NCBI GenBank assembly: GCA_946811695.1 | Contig: OX328130.1 | Location: forward strand, 73,054,853-73,118,852 | DNA: 64,000 bases | Reading direction: 5' to 3' | Source of the DNA: Gonocerus acuteangulatus | Lineage: Eukaryota > Arthropoda > Insecta > Hemiptera > Coreidae | Shown: in pieces, positions 20,690 through 31,996 of the stretch | Position numbering within the stretch: the stretch's first letter is position 1 | Layout: each line of letters starts with the position of its first letter | Notes under the pieces: model-generated | Databases searched by the model: none | What the model saw: the letters and a program-made list of their open reading frames with translations, nothing else | Told to the model about the DNA's origin: nothing | Position numbers and translations under genes: made by a program

Positions 20690-21409
20690 GTGTCGTAATT
20701 TCAATCACACTTAAGTCTTTTACATCACCGGTGATTTGAGTATTTCAGTAAAGATATGGGTGACAACGAATTTAACATTACATTTTTTTTTCGTTTTTAT
20801 AACATTCACGCAACTCCTAAATTTACTATGAATGTTGTTGCTCATGGATAGGAATTAACGTAAACAAATATTTAGTTATGTTATCGATATTATATTTATT
20901 TTAAAGTACTGAATTTAAAAACTTCACCATAAAATGATATACTTCTTTGAGTCATTAAAATTAAATACACTAATATTTCACATTGAAGTTTAATAACAGT
21001 CATTTACAATAATACATTTATAAAATTAAATGACTAACATTTGTGGCGTTAATAACCTTAAAAAAAGGTCATTACGCATTAAACAAAAATGACACCGTAA
21101 TTAATAAATGCCAGCTATGTGAATAATAGATGTCGTACGTTTGTACAAATTAGTTTGGCGAACTTTCGCAACGACAATTTCAAAATGCACTTCCTCATAG
21201 ACGTGATGCAACATTGTTTGCACGCGCGATCATTTCTCTATGAGGCGATTTCGAAACACAGGTCGCATACGAGATCATTAACCTAGGAGGGAAGTGACTT
21301 GGCTCCATCAGGCAGACAATTGATTGGAACAGGTTATGAATGACAAATAGGAAAGAAGGTGTTCCATTCATTGAAATATACCAACACATTAGTCTTAACA
21401 TTTTTTTAA
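20690..21409. other. Unassigned AT-rich stretch
   Basis: A minus-strand ORF at 21195-21401 has no recognisable domain. No repeat boundary recognised. Confidence 0.3.
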
Positions 21410-21599
21410 GTGTTAACGTGTCGGAATTTCTGCAATACTCTAGAAGCTAATAAACCCCTAACCGTTTATGTTGCTTTATTGTATTCAGAATTTCCTCAAT
21501 ACGACAGATTAAAATCGTGTTATGGAAAATGGATTCTCTACATTTCTATTAGTAGCATCCCAGTGAATATTTTTGCAACACAGTCTATAAATGAAATCC

Positions 21600-22090
21600 C
21601 TCTGTAATTTTGAACCTCATTCAGAACAGAAACCCTAAACCTGAACAACAAGCCATGGAGTTCTGATGATACTGCCCTCTGCTCTCTTTGCAACATGAAA
21701 GAACCCGAAGATATCATCCATTTCCTAGCTGTATGCCCAATCCTCTCCGAGATAAGAGTAAACATAGATTAACCCACACGCAAGCAATAGACTATTTGAA
21801 CGGCCAGGACTACTCAAAACTATACCACTACGTTAAAGAGGCAATGCATTTTGAATTTGATTATCAGGAATAAGGAGGATCAATTTTTGTTTTACTTATT
21901 TATTTGTTTTTATATTGTTTACAATCAAGCATATTGTTTTTATTTTATTATCATCTGTATTATATTATGTGTTGTCGCTTAGCTGATGGATTGTATCCAA
22001 GCTTATGTAAATTTATTGTGAATTTCTCAAGGACATATTACTGTACATGTATATAATAAAATTTACTTCACTACTACTACTACTACATTT
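21600..22090 (+). mobile_element. 3' end of a second-type LINE with (TAC)n tail
   Basis: ORF2 C-terminal coding (21625-21873) is followed by about 190 bp of 3' UTR. The element ends ataataaaatttacttc plus (TAC)5 at 22072-22090. A simple-repeat tail and 5' truncation are typical of non-LTR insertions. Family E sequence begins shortly after. Confidence 0.7.
21625..21873 (+). pseudogene. Non-LTR retrotransposon ORF2 C-terminus, frameshifted
   Basis: The plus-strand frame contains CSLCNMKEPEDIIHFLAVC, a C-x2-C...H-x4-C motif of the LINE C-terminal zinc knuckle, and stops at NID near 21772. A second frame resumes with AIDYLNGQDYSKLYHYVKEA and ends at a stop at 21871-21873. One indel therefore separates the two halves. 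The arrangement matches the LINE at 62719-63449 (CSICNLYEEEDIGHFLLRC) rather than the jockey fragments. The RT is absent. Confidence 0.7.
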
Positions 22091-22134
22091 CTATTAGGAA
22101 AATATTACGACTTACTTATTAAGTAATACAATAT

Positions 22135-22534
22135 ACTTATCGTTGAAATTAAACATTCAAACCCTCATTAGACTTGGAAAAAATCAGACTGACATCTTTC
22201 AAACGTAAATTTATCATAATTCAACAAAGAGAATTATTGAAATAATGTGATTTTTGAATGAGTTGATTATAAATTTTGATTTTCTCCAAGTCTAATCAGG
22301 GTTTGAATGTTTAATTTCAAGGATATCAGTGCTGATATTAAGTTAGTTGAAAAATAAAATATTATTTTATGTTTGATTGTTAAAGTTTGTGAATTATTTA
22401 CACGTAATGTAATAGACAGGAGAAACAAAAAACTAAATTTTATTAGCTATCATTTAAAAAAAAAAATCATTGAAATCGGTTAAGATTTGGAGGCTGTAGC
22501 CTTTTTGAAACACGAAAAGTAGTTTGGCCCCACT
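22135..22534 (+). mobile_element. Family E foldback, left-truncated copy
   Basis: Shares agacttgg, cagactgacatctt and acgtaaatttatc blocks with 13910-13960, and ends with the tttttgaaacacgaaa...ggccccactgtg terminal repeat. An internal inverted pair (attaaacattcaaaccct and its complement) lies at about 22150-22320. The left terminal repeat is absent. Confidence 0.7.
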
Positions 22535-22540
22535 GTGCGG

Positions 22541-22650
22541 CGGCAGTAATTTTCTTATCTCACGGCTCGTTGGGAAAATTCCCCGCTGCACCCTGGATGT
22601 CGGCACTAATGGCCTAGATGTCAAGACGCCGTAAAAAACAAAAAAAAAAA
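22541..22650 (+). mobile_element. 5'-truncated tRNA-SINE
   Basis: Carries the ctgcaccctggatgtcgg body and the actaatggcctagatgtc...acgccgtaaaa tail of the tRNA-SINE at 20499. The tRNA-like head is missing, and an A-rich tail follows. Confidence 0.75.
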
Positions 22651-23340
22651 TCGTCCAACACAAAAATAATTACTACGATATTCTAATCATTAGGTGAGTT
22701 CTATTCCTTTAAATTTATTGTTAATCCCTTTATAAAGTAATTGAATTTGATATTTTCTTTAAACGTTCTTAAATCCAAAACTAGGTGGAGCAACAATAGT
22801 TTAGGAATGTTTATGAAGTTTTACTGAAGCGTAGATCACGTTGATAATAAACTTTTCTGAAAACTTCAAAAACAAAAGTGTGTTTTTCTCCATTCTCATT
22901 AACATTTTAGGCATTTAAAGGTACCTTTTAGAAAGTAAATTTAGTCCTCTACAACGTTTATATCAACTACTTTTTTCATTACGGGCATACTTTCTACGTT
23001 ATTGGCAGAAAAGTGACGAAAAACAAGGGTTTTATCGGTTTTTGGCAATTTGTTACTCATTGGTGCGCTTTAGCGAAAAAATGACAAATATAAAATCTAC
23101 ATAAAATTCAACTCTCTACAATAATCCGTCATAAAAATAACCCCTTTCCATTGGAGATTCCAGAGTTAGGGTCTCTGGAGAAGAATTGGAGAAAGTTGAG
23201 AGGTCGTGCATTATGTCCAATGAAAGTACATTCGACCACTTTAAGACCCACCAAGTTTCGTTTTTAAATTTCAAAAATTGTGGGAAAAAAGGGGGGTGTC
23301 AATCGAGTTTTGAACACCCTGTATATATAACAAAAAAATA
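22651..23340. other. Unassigned stretch ending in a transposon-like terminus
   Basis: No gene. The segment before 23328 ends gttttgaacaccctgtatat, a terminus seen in many insect repeats, but the other end was not located. Confidence 0.3.
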
Positions 23341-24060
23341 TAGGTACTGCCTAAAATAGGTATCTCAAAAATGGTAGTAAAATCGTGGTAAGTAGAAAGT
23401 GACCATTCGAAAGACGACCAATTTTCTACGATGTTTAAAATGTATTAGTAAAGCTCAAATTTGATAGGACCACCTCAGTCATATAAATAAAGCCCGTCAC
23501 GTAAGAGCTGCATAAATAAGAACTTTCCTCAGAAACTGGAAGTGTATCCTGGATTTCTCAAAAATTTCCTTGAAGTAAACCATATAAATATAAAATAAAC
23601 TAGAATAGCTTTTGTATTTTATTTCAATTGTTATATTTTAATTTTGTTGTGAGGTAAGCCCAATCTGATAATAGACCATTAAAAAAAAAAAAAAAAAAAA
23701 ATTCCTCATTTTTAGGGAATGCTATCTACCTACCGAGGAGTGTAGTAAAAATAACGGCCGATAAGGGAAAAGTCATAATTTTGTTCAAGAGTTAATTCTC
23801 ATTCGTAAAAATCCGATTTAGTTTATTTTTACAACAAATCTTTCTATATACTTGAGTACTGGGTCCTAACTAAACTACATCTTCTGATGTACCCTGATTT
23901 TTTTAGATTTACGAGATCGCTAAATCCTATGCTAAGGGAATGCAGAACACAAATATAAATAAAAGTAGGCCGGTTTGGCAAAGATTAGAAGACATTTTGT
24001 AAAAATTCGTCCTTAAGTCCTTAATAGCTTCAGTCATTAAAGTCTTAAGTTTCATTAGAA
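23341..24060 (+). mobile_element. Family D tail followed by family B copy
   Basis: 23341-23480 resembles the family D tail (aagtgaccattcgaaag block). 23485 onward matches family B: cccgtcacgtaagagctgca, then aactttcctcagaa, then ccgatttagtttatttttac. A 20-A run lies at 23681-23700. Order matches 2430-2960, with fewer C-run units. Confidence 0.55.
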
Positions 24061-24071
24061 ATGCTGCTTAA

Positions 24072-24109
24072 ACTCTCTCTCTCTCTCTCCATATATGTGT
24101 GTATGTATG

Positions 24110-24145
<36 letters not shown>
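24072..24145. repeat. (CT)n then (TA)n microsatellite
   Basis: (CT)n at 24072-24090, an interrupted (GTAT)n link, then (TA)n to 24145. Preceded by family B sequence. Confidence 0.9.
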
Positions 24146-24146
<1 letters not shown>

Positions 24147-24469
24147 TTATAGATACAACTGGAAAGCCTAATAATTTCAAAATAAAACTGCATTTGCTAT
24201 TAGTATTTTTTTAAAATCCATGGAGTTATTCATTGATAGAAATTCTTTTCATCAAGCTAATCCGATTTTCTACGTGATAAGAAATCTATTTCAACATAAT
24301 AGATTAATTAAAATTTTAATTAGTACAACAAAGGATTATTCTACCCTCCCCTTGAATTATTAATTGTGTATAACTTTAATTTACATATTTCAATTTTTGT
24401 ATTAAGTATTTACATAATATGCCTAAATATGTGTGTTTGGCCATCATTCGGCATAACACTCATCTTACA

Positions 24470-25003
24470 CCTTGCCTAAAGATGTGTGATTGGTCAGATT
24501 TCGACATGACGATCTTCCAGGGCCTCCGCCTGAAGATGAGTGATTGGTCAGACTTAGGTATGAAGGTCATCCAGGGCCTTCGCCTAATGATGTGTGATTG
24601 ATCAGACTTCGGCATGACGGTCGTCCAGGGCCTTCGCCTAAAGATGTGTGATTGGTCAGACTTCGAAATGACGATCATCCAGGGCCTTCGCCTAAAGATG
24701 TGTGATTGGTCAGACTTCGACCTGACGGTCGTCCAGGACCTTCGCCTGAAGATGTGTGATTGGTCAGACTTCGACATGACGATCATCCAGGGCCTTCGCC
24801 TAAAGATGTGTGATTGGTCAGACTTCGACATGACGGTCATCCTACACCCTGCCTAAAGATGTGTGATTGGTCAGATTTGACCTGACGGTCGTCCACGACC
24901 TTCGCCTGAAGATGTGTGATAGGTCAGACTTCGACATGACGATCTTCCAGGGCCTTCGCCTGAAGATGTGTGATTGGCCAGACTTCGACTTGACGGTCGT
25001 CCG
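24470..25003 (+). repeat. 54-bp tandem repeat, about ten units
   Basis: The gatgtgtgattggtcagac block recurs every 54 bp, with variant tails (gatcatccaggg, ggtcgtccaggac, ggtcatcctacac). The unit is a multiple of three, so both strands stay open for long stretches (plus LKMCDWSDF; minus SKSDQSHIFRRRPW, 18 residues per unit). The cctacacc variant appears at the start and at unit seven, suggesting block duplication of several units. Confidence 0.93.
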
Positions 25004-25019
25004 GTTTTTCAAGATCTCT

Positions 25020-26058
25020 TTTAGTGCATTTTCTCACGGTTGGGAAATAGTGGTAATAGGAAAGTGACCATTCAAATATTTAATAAATTTTCAACATAAG
25101 CGATTCTCATCACAAGTTCAGTAGGTTGATCTGGCACCTAGAATCTTACATTCTTTCGAGATTGTGGTATGGTTAATTTTTGTTACGCAAACGCGTAAAG
25201 ACAATGCTGTTTCTGCGCGTTGAACATTTTCTCCCAGTAATCCTCGTCGGTGGACACTCATGTGCGCCCCGTTGACGTCCTTTTAACCATATTCCTATGA
25301 GACGTATCACATACATAGCACATGATCTTGTGAATTTCACCCCGAAAACAAGGTAACTTGTCTAACTAATTCAGCAATCTCATTAAACTTCATCCAAACT
25401 AATCCTGTTCACCCCCTTACATTTCACAAAGGGATATTTTCATTAAAACAAGTTATCGAATTCATTACGCTCTGACAAGTTTTATTGCCTTGTCATAATG
25501 TTGTAATATGTCAGGAGATTAAATTTCCTATTTGAATTAACCCTTTCGACGCTTTTTGCCACAAAGGGTCGGGTAATTATTAAGGTGCAATAATGTTTAG
25601 AGAGCTTAAAACGGTAAAAGCAACAAACTTGCTTTAAGTAATTAAATTATATTTGAAATCATTACTTTATTTTGGATTTTATATTTTTTTTTTTTAAGAC
25701 ACGCGGATTATAAAGTACCCCAACGAAAATAATAAGGAAGGAAGATATAGTCAAAGCTTAGTCGTGTGGTGAAGGACTCGAATTACAAATATGCTTTTAC
25801 CGACCGTTCTTTCGCTTGGATTGTAACGAAACATTGTATACGTTACGTATAATCTAATGAGAATGATGCGTTTAAAAAATAAACTAAATCGCTTCATTCA
25901 AATTTGGGGTTTAATCTGTATTACGCTCGAATTGAATTAAGCGGCTGGAACGTTGGTTCTTGCTTTTACCACTAGGAGCGCTGAACATGGACGCTTTATC
26001 GGGATTCTGCTCTACATTGAGTCAGCTGTTCATCACAAATATAAAAGAGTAAAAATAT

Positions 26059-26060
<2 letters not shown>
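25020..26060. other. Unassigned stretch after 54-bp array
   Basis: 25025-25090 resembles the family D tail (cacggttgggaaatagtgg). No gene recognised in the remainder. A T-run lies at 25685-25697. Confidence 0.3.

Positions 26061-26061
<1 letters not shown>

Positions 26062-26111
<50 letters not shown>
26062..26111. repeat. (TA)n microsatellite
   Basis: About 25 TA units. The plus ORF spanning it is not a gene. Confidence 0.95.
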
Positions 26112-26113
<2 letters not shown>

Positions 26114-26885
26114 TTTATGGCTTATATTAAGCAAATAATTCAGAAATACAGTGTACATTACCTATCTTCTTCTAGTTATGCAGCTACAGCGTGACGGACT
26201 TTTTTTTTATTTTTAAAAAAGGCATCAGCCCTATTGTGTTTAGAAAACGGTACGTTGTAGAAATCCTGACCCAATACGGTTTGAAACATTTAGGTTGGCG
26301 AATATCCTGAAACTGCTTGTATCAGTAATTACAAAATTGTTTTTAATACATGTATTTTATCATGATGTACGTTTTCTATATTTTTTTGAAGGGTTTTAGG
26401 GCAAACGATTAGAACAATTAAATATATAATACACTTATAAAAAACAGAGTAAACATGGAAAATAAATAAATGCAGAGGATACCCTTTTGGCATGATACTT
26501 AAACCCCAAAGCATCACATCATCGACTAAAGTATCAATCGCACATGCGCTCTTACGTTTCTGTAAACTTACACAAAATATAATGGAAGTAATTTATATAT
26601 CTGTATATTTTAATTACAAATTAACAGTATATTTAGTCTAAAAATAATTTTATTTGCATTTAAAGCAGTCAGTTCACCAAAAAGACTTATGAGAATAAAA
26701 AAAAAAAGTTATAAAACGAAAATAACATATTGTAATGTAAATAAAAGGGCCTATTTACAGAATAGTTAATGCAAACGGCGAGTGGCTTGTAACAAATGGA
26801 GACTAAATGTAGCAATTAAAAATTCAAAAGGTGAAAGGTTAATAAGAAAACGCGCTTTAAATAATTATACTAACATTTAGTATTT
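26112..26885. other. Unassigned AT-rich stretch
   Basis: A reversed family B start (gttatgcagctacagcgtga) lies at 26175. No gene seen. Confidence 0.3.
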
Positions 26886-26888
26886 GAA

Positions 26889-27577
26889 TATTGTAATAAT
26901 TTATGACCACTTGTTGAATACCTGAAAATGTCAAAAAACTCATCAAGGCAACAGTGGTCGTTATGATTGTAATAATTTATGACCACTTGTTGAATATCTG
27001 AAAATGTCAGAAAACTCATCAAGGCAACAGTGGTCGTTATGATTGTAATAATTTATGACCACTTGTTGAATACCTGAAAATGTCAGAAAACTCATCAAGG
27101 CAACAGTGGTCGTTATGATTGTAATAATTTATGACCACTTGTTGAATACCTGAAAATGTCAGAAACCTCATCAAGGCAACAGTGGTCGTTATGATTGTAA
27201 TAATTTATGACCACTTGTTGAATACCTGAAAATGTCAGAAAACTCATCAAGGCAACAGTGGTCGTTATGATTGTAATAATTTATGACCACTTGTTGAATA
27301 TCTGAAAATGTCAGAAAACTCATCAAGGCAACAGTGGTCGTTATGATTGTAATAATTTATGACCACTTGTTGAATATCTGAAAATGTCAGAAACCTCATC
27401 AAGGCAACAGTGGTCGTTATGATTGTGAATTTATGACCACTTGTTGAATATCTGAAAATGTCAGAAAACTCATCAAGGCAACAGTGGTCGTTATGATTGT
27501 AATAATTTATGACCACTTGTTGAATACCTGAAAATGTCAGAAAACTCATCAAGGCAACAGTGGTCGTTATGATTGTG
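26889..27577 (+). repeat. 76-bp satellite, about nine units, with internal hairpin
   Basis: The block tttatgaccacttgttgaat recurs every 76 bp. Two units have a 3-bp loss (gattgtgaatttatg). Within each unit atgaccact.gttg and caacagtggtcgttat can pair, so each unit can fold. The minus-strand ORF of 95 residues is a repeat translation. Confidence 0.95.
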
Positions 27578-28028
27578 AATTGATATTTATATTTAAATAT
27601 TTAACTAATTATTGTCATTCTAATATCATAATACTTGATTGTATTATTATCTACCAACCATGATTTAATGAATGACATTTTTTTATGAATAAAAATGATT
27701 TATTGAACAAATGTTTTTATTAAATAAAAGTTATTTATTTGAATGTAACAATTTTTTGGAATAAAATTGATTAATTTGGCTGAGATTTTTCGTTAAATTC
27801 AAGTGATTTATTTTAACAATCTTTTCTAATAAAAATTACTTAGTTCATTAAACATTTTCTTATTTTTTATGAAAAAAATTTATTTAAGTGATATTGTTTA
27901 TTGAACTTAAAGAATCCGAGTTTGTTGTTCCACTAACCACATTATTTTAAACGCATAAAAATAATGAATGACGAATAAAAAATAATTAATTATTCATTAC
28001 AAATTATCAGTAAATGAATAAATGAATA
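27578..28028. other. Very AT-rich stretch
   Basis: Mostly variations on tttattgaataaa, degenerate relatives of the following 96-bp repeat. No gene. Confidence 0.4.
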
Positions 28029-28260
28029 ATTTCTTATTCAATAAAAATTTACTAAAAAATGAGCCTAATCTGTTATTCATTGAATAAAAAGAAATCAGCG
28101 GATGAATAACTTATTCAATGAATAAATTCTTATTCAATAAAAATTTATTAAATAATGAGCCTACTCTGTTATTCATTGAATAAAAAATAAATCAGTCCTT
28201 GAATAACTTATTCAATGAATACATTCTAATTCAATAAAAAAAAATGTATTTGAATGATTA
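28029..28260 (+). repeat. 96-bp AT-rich tandem repeat, about 2.5 units
   Basis: The attcttattcaataaaaatt block at 28029 recurs at 28125 and in decayed form near 28222. Units contain self-complementary attcattgaata stretches. Confidence 0.75.
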
Positions 28261-28316
28261 TTGACTAAAATTTATTGAACAATGCCAAACTATGTTTCTT
28301 ACTAGGCAGAACCTAT

Positions 28317-28572
28317 GAACATGGGCGTATATAGGAAATAATTTCGGGGGGGGGACCATTTTCGGGGTATGGAATACTGACAATTTAGTACTTGGAAATG
28401 TTTTAGCCAACTAAAAAGCTATCACAACTAAAATAAAATATTTTTTTATGAATTAATCTTATTTAATCATTTTTTAAGGGTTTTATGACACATTTTTACT
28501 ATCAAACCTAAATTTCCGGGGGGGGGGGGGGGCTGCAGCCCCTCAGCCCCCCTTAAATACACCCATAATATG
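28317..28572. mobile_element. Repeat bounded by inverted ATGGGCGTA-like ends with G-runs
   Basis: The left end gaacatgggcgtatatagga and the right end, reversed (cattatgggtgtatttaagg), are imperfect inverted repeats. Long G-runs lie just inside both. A related ccatgggcgtagctacggg start occurs at 50350. The small ORF here is not convincing. Confidence 0.45.
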
Positions 28573-28579
28573 AAGACAT

Positions 28580-29310
28580 TTTTGAAATATTCATTCATGA
28601 GTGCAACCCCAATAGTTAAATTGCTTAGGATTCCATAATGCGTTAAAGTTAATTCTCGCACCTAACCCTGAAGGGGTGAGTTTGATTCGATCCTTCACCC
28701 TATATAGTGTATGCCTTGGTAATTATGCTAACAAAACAGCTAGCCTACACGTCGGAGATCAAAGAGAAGGTGCCGGTTGAGGGATTATCCTCTGTGTATT
28801 AATTAAGACGAAGAGTCGACACGTTCTAATCGGATACAGCTGTGAGTCGTGTCGGCCCGATATCGCGCGAGCTTGGCGAGGTCTACATAAGTAGATAATT
28901 AGCTGGCATTCCTAGCTGGCAACGCGAATTTCGGCTATTCCAATACCTCAGAGGACGGCTACAGGGGAGGGGTGTCGTGCTGGATGGCATCGTATCGCGT
29001 GCAAGGCATCGGCTCTAGGAATATATCTGGGATTCCGGAATTAATTTAGGGGTTATAACACTTTGTAATATTTATAACGTTAAACAGTTATCATTTATTT
29101 ATTGTTTAACGCTAAAAGGCAATAACACAATTAAAACGTTATTTTTAAGAAAATAAAAAACAATAATAAAATCAGTCGTGATGAATTAAGAAGTTGTAAA
29201 GTGTTTCTGTACTGTTTATGTTAATATTTAGTTTTACATGTAGTCAGTGAGTTGGAGTAGTATATGATTGTATAAATCTTAATAGTATATATTACTCAAT
29301 TTCGGATAGT
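28580..29310. other. Unassigned, with GC-richer part
   Basis: 28790-29040 is less AT-rich (gatatcgcgcgagcttggcg). No ORF or homology recognised. Confidence 0.3.
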
Positions 29311-29320
29311 TACAATGAAG

Positions 29321-29643
29321 TTGGAGGCCTGAGTTCAACTCCCGAGGAAGCACTAAAGATTTTTTATTCTAGTGTCTTCGTTCATGGGTTGAATTCGGCC
29401 TCCCTGACCGTCCCTAGGCAACCCAGCCTTTAATTATAATTTAATTAATAATGAGTACCTTGGGTGCTAATGACTCTAAGAGTCGAAGCGGCCAAGGGGA
29501 AAATCAGGCGGCCGCAGCGTAGTACTGACCACACTATCTCCCTATTGTGCCGTATTGTCATGAATCAGATACCTGTATAGTATCTGCCCCTCAGGGCCCT
29601 AGTGGCCTGTTACGGGACTGATTTTTTTTTTTTTTTTTTTTTT
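29321..29643 (+). mobile_element. SINE-T, 5'-truncated, with TSD and poly(T) end
   Basis: The body ggttgaattcggcctccctg and the tail ctgttacgggactgat, followed by 22-23 T, match the full copy at 31995. The target duplication tacaatgaag flanks it (29311-29320, 29644-29653), directly abutting the T-run. The tRNA-like A-box is missing. Confidence 0.9.
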
Positions 29644-29689
29644 TACAATGAAGAATTAATCAATATTATATTGTCGTCATATTCGGTCG

Positions 29690-29995
29690 AATAAGTTTCT
29701 GTATTTCAGATAATTGTAAATCTTATCTATATATTGGCTCCCATCAGAGAGTTACTCAGTCATGTTGTCCGGTAAGTCATAGTTCTGTCAATATGTGTTT
29801 GCTAGTTAAAGGAGCGTTACATACTTCGCATGTCGGACTGTCCTGTCTCGTCATGAGGTGTAAGTGTGTCAGCCGGGAAGGACCTATTCTTAAGCGGCAT
29901 AAGTCAACTTCTTCTCTACATTGTTTCGGAACTTCTTCTCTTAAACCAGTTATAAATAAAGGCCGGATTTCGTGCAGAAAAAATTTTAAAAACAT
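29690..29995 (-). pseudogene. Jockey-like ORF2 C-terminal fragment
   Basis: The minus-strand frame contains EEVDLCRLRIGPSRLTHLHL, MTRQDSPTCEVCNAPLTSK and HILTEL. This is the jockey-type C-terminal zinc knuckle (C-x2-C, then H), but the final Cys is displaced by a frameshift: the next frame resumes with a YDLPDNMTE-like stretch toward 29750. The 5' part (RT, RNase H) is absent. It is closely similar to 11953-12180 and inserted in the same orientation, immediately right of a SINE-T. Confidence 0.7.
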
Positions 29996-30585
29996 ACAAT
30001 AAAAATTAGCCGAACGTGCAATAAAAATAAAATATGCTTACAAACGTGCAATTCTACCTTCTTACTGCGAGAAGAGGTGATGTATAATGAAATATTAAGT
30101 TAACATACTCCTATTTATATAATTATTATGATATAAACAGTGTTGGGCAAAACTAACGTTAGTTTACTCTAACTAAAAATAAACTAACGTTGTATTTTTA
30201 GTTTAGTTTTAGATTTATATAATTATTAATCATGTTAACTCAGAAAAATGATAGTAATTTCATAAAATTGGACTCTGTTGGAGTATTTTACTAAGAAATA
30301 GTTGTTTTTAGTTTTAGTATCCGTTTTTAATATAATAATTAGTTTAGTTTAGCAAACGAGACCAAAATTTGTGACTTTAATTTAGCTTTAGTTTTTAATT
30401 CAATAATTAGTTTATCAAAGCGAACATATCTTAGCAAATTCCGAGGAAAAGCCAAAGTTTCTCACTCTCCAAAGAATTGGTGATATCCTGAAATGTATAG
30501 ATCAAAATATTGTATCAAAATGACTAATGATAAGATGTAGAAGCTAGCGGAAGAGAGAAATGAATGTTTCAAAGTCTGAACAAGG

Positions 30586-31010
30586 CCTGTAGACTGTAGA
30601 ACAGTCTGAACAAGGACTGTAGACTGTAGAACAGTCTGAACAAGGACTGTAGACTGTAGAACAGTCTGAACAAGGCCTGAAGACTGTAGAACAGTCTGAA
30701 CAAGGCCTGTAGACTGTAGAACAGTCTGAACAAGGCCTGTAGACTGTAGAACAGTCTGAACAAGGCCTGTAGACTGTAGAACAGTCTGAACAAGGACTGT
30801 AGACTGTAGAACAGTCTGAACAAGGACTGTAGACTGTAGAACAGTCTGAACAAGGCCTGTAGACTGTAGAACAGTCTGAACAAGGACTGTAGACTGTAGA
30901 ACAGTCTGAACAAGGCCTGTAGACTGTAGAACAGTCTGAACAAGGACTGTAGACTGTAGAACAGTCTGAACAAGGCCTGTAGACTGTAGAACAGTCTGAA
31001 CAAAGACTGT
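30586..31010. repeat. 30-bp tandem repeat, about 14 units
   Basis: Unit acagtctgaacaaggcctgt plus agactgtaga, with gcc/gac variation alternating irregularly along the array and one tga variant at 30679. The minus strand has no stops in any frame, producing ORFs of 150-232 residues with ten-residue periods (VQTVLQSTGL). No initiation or homology evidence supports a gene. Confidence 0.95.
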
Positions 31011-31141
31011 AGACAGTGCAAAATTCATAAACCATGACTGAATTAGTAATACATAGATTATATTAACTCCCTTATGTTTATAATACATCTTAGGTACGCC
31101 TAAAAGCCAAGTATAGCTTATTCTTAAACATGTTCTATTAG

Positions 31142-31321
31142 TGCCAACGGCCATAGCCACGTTGAATACACCGGTTCCCGTAGATCACCGAAGTTAAGCA
31201 ACCTGGTCAGTACCTGAATGGGTGACCGACCACGTGCTGTTGGCATTATAAAAGGGTGGCAACCTATAGATAGCCCGGCGCTAATGGCCAAGTTGTAGAT
31301 GCGCCGTAAAAAAAAAAAAAA
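31142..31321 (+). mobile_element. 5S rRNA-derived SINE with 10-bp perfect TSD
   Basis: Same order as 16992-17193: 5S head, gggtggcaacctatagatag core, cggcgctaatggccaagttg...gcgccg tail, then a pure A-run. Target duplications gttctattag (31132-31141, 31322-31331) are identical, indicating a young insertion. Relative to the first copy the head has a further deletion of about 9 bases after aagttaagcaac. It sits inside the hAT-like element. Confidence 0.93.
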
Positions 31322-31559
31322 GTTCTATTAGTTTTAATAATTTACTTTATTATCGAAATAACGTATAATAAACTAAACTAAAGCTTTAATTAAGTTTTTA
31401 ATTAGTTCCCAATAATTTAGTTTTAGTTTTAGTTTAATAAAATTCATTAATTAGTTTAATTTTAGTTTTAGTTTTTTTTTTAGGTTGCAATTTTTAGTTT
31501 AGGTTTAGTTTATTCCAAAAAGTGAATGTAGTTTTAGTTTTTAGTTTTGCCCAACATTG

Positions 31560-31938
31560 ACTATACACATGTGCTTAAAAAGTTAATACCAAAGGGAACG
31601 TTGTTCGACATTATACCATTTCCTTAACGATTTCATATTTGGGAATCATGAGTCATTTTTTTCTTCCTTGGAAAATTAGGTAGGTAAATATTATTGTTAA
31701 TGAAAATTAAATAAAAAATAAATCAAAGCTATTCTCTATATAAAAAGTTAAGAAAAAATTCAATATTTTTAATGATATATCAAAAAGTGCGCTTTCGTGC
31801 ACTGAAAACCTAAACAATTTTTGGGACCAACTCCTGAAGTTTTCTATCTATAAGAATCTATTGATCCTTACCCACTCTCACCTTATTATATATTCCAAGT
31901 TTCGTGGGTAAAACAAAAAAAAATTGTGACCAGAATCC

Positions 31939-31943
<5 letters not shown>
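31560..31943. other. Unassigned, ending in a family B-like unit
   Basis: 31880-31930 contains ttccaagtttcgtgggtaaa, resembling the family B minisatellite unit. Otherwise nothing recognised. Confidence 0.3.

Positions 31944-31994
<51 letters not shown>
31944..31994. repeat. (TA)n microsatellite left of SINE-T
   Basis: About 25 TA units. An equivalent TA tract resumes at 32351 after the SINE-T, so the SINE appears to have inserted into one longer tract. Confidence 0.95.

Positions 31995-31996
<2 letters not shown>

Larger units (their letters stand above)
30138..31559. mobile_element. hAT-like non-autonomous element containing minisatellite and SINE
   Basis: The ends cagtgttgggcaaaactaa and, reversed, caatgttgggcaaaactaa are terminal inverted repeats. 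Both subterminal regions are full of agttttagttt units in opposite orientation. CAGTGTTGGGCAAA-type ends are characteristic of hAT-derived elements. A clean 8-bp duplication is not evident (gatataaa versus actataca). The interior holds a 30-bp array and a younger 5S-SINE. No transposase frame remains. Confidence 0.7.

Noticed and set aside
29401..29640. Possible processed pseudogene ending in a homopolymer
   Set aside because: The T-run is on the sense strand of a SINE-T copy with TSDs; no gene sequence is involved.
30462..31160. 232-codon minus-strand ORF with ten-residue repeats
   Set aside because: It is the translation of the 30-bp array plus flanks. All three minus frames are open, as expected from a stop-free unit, and it runs into a SINE head.
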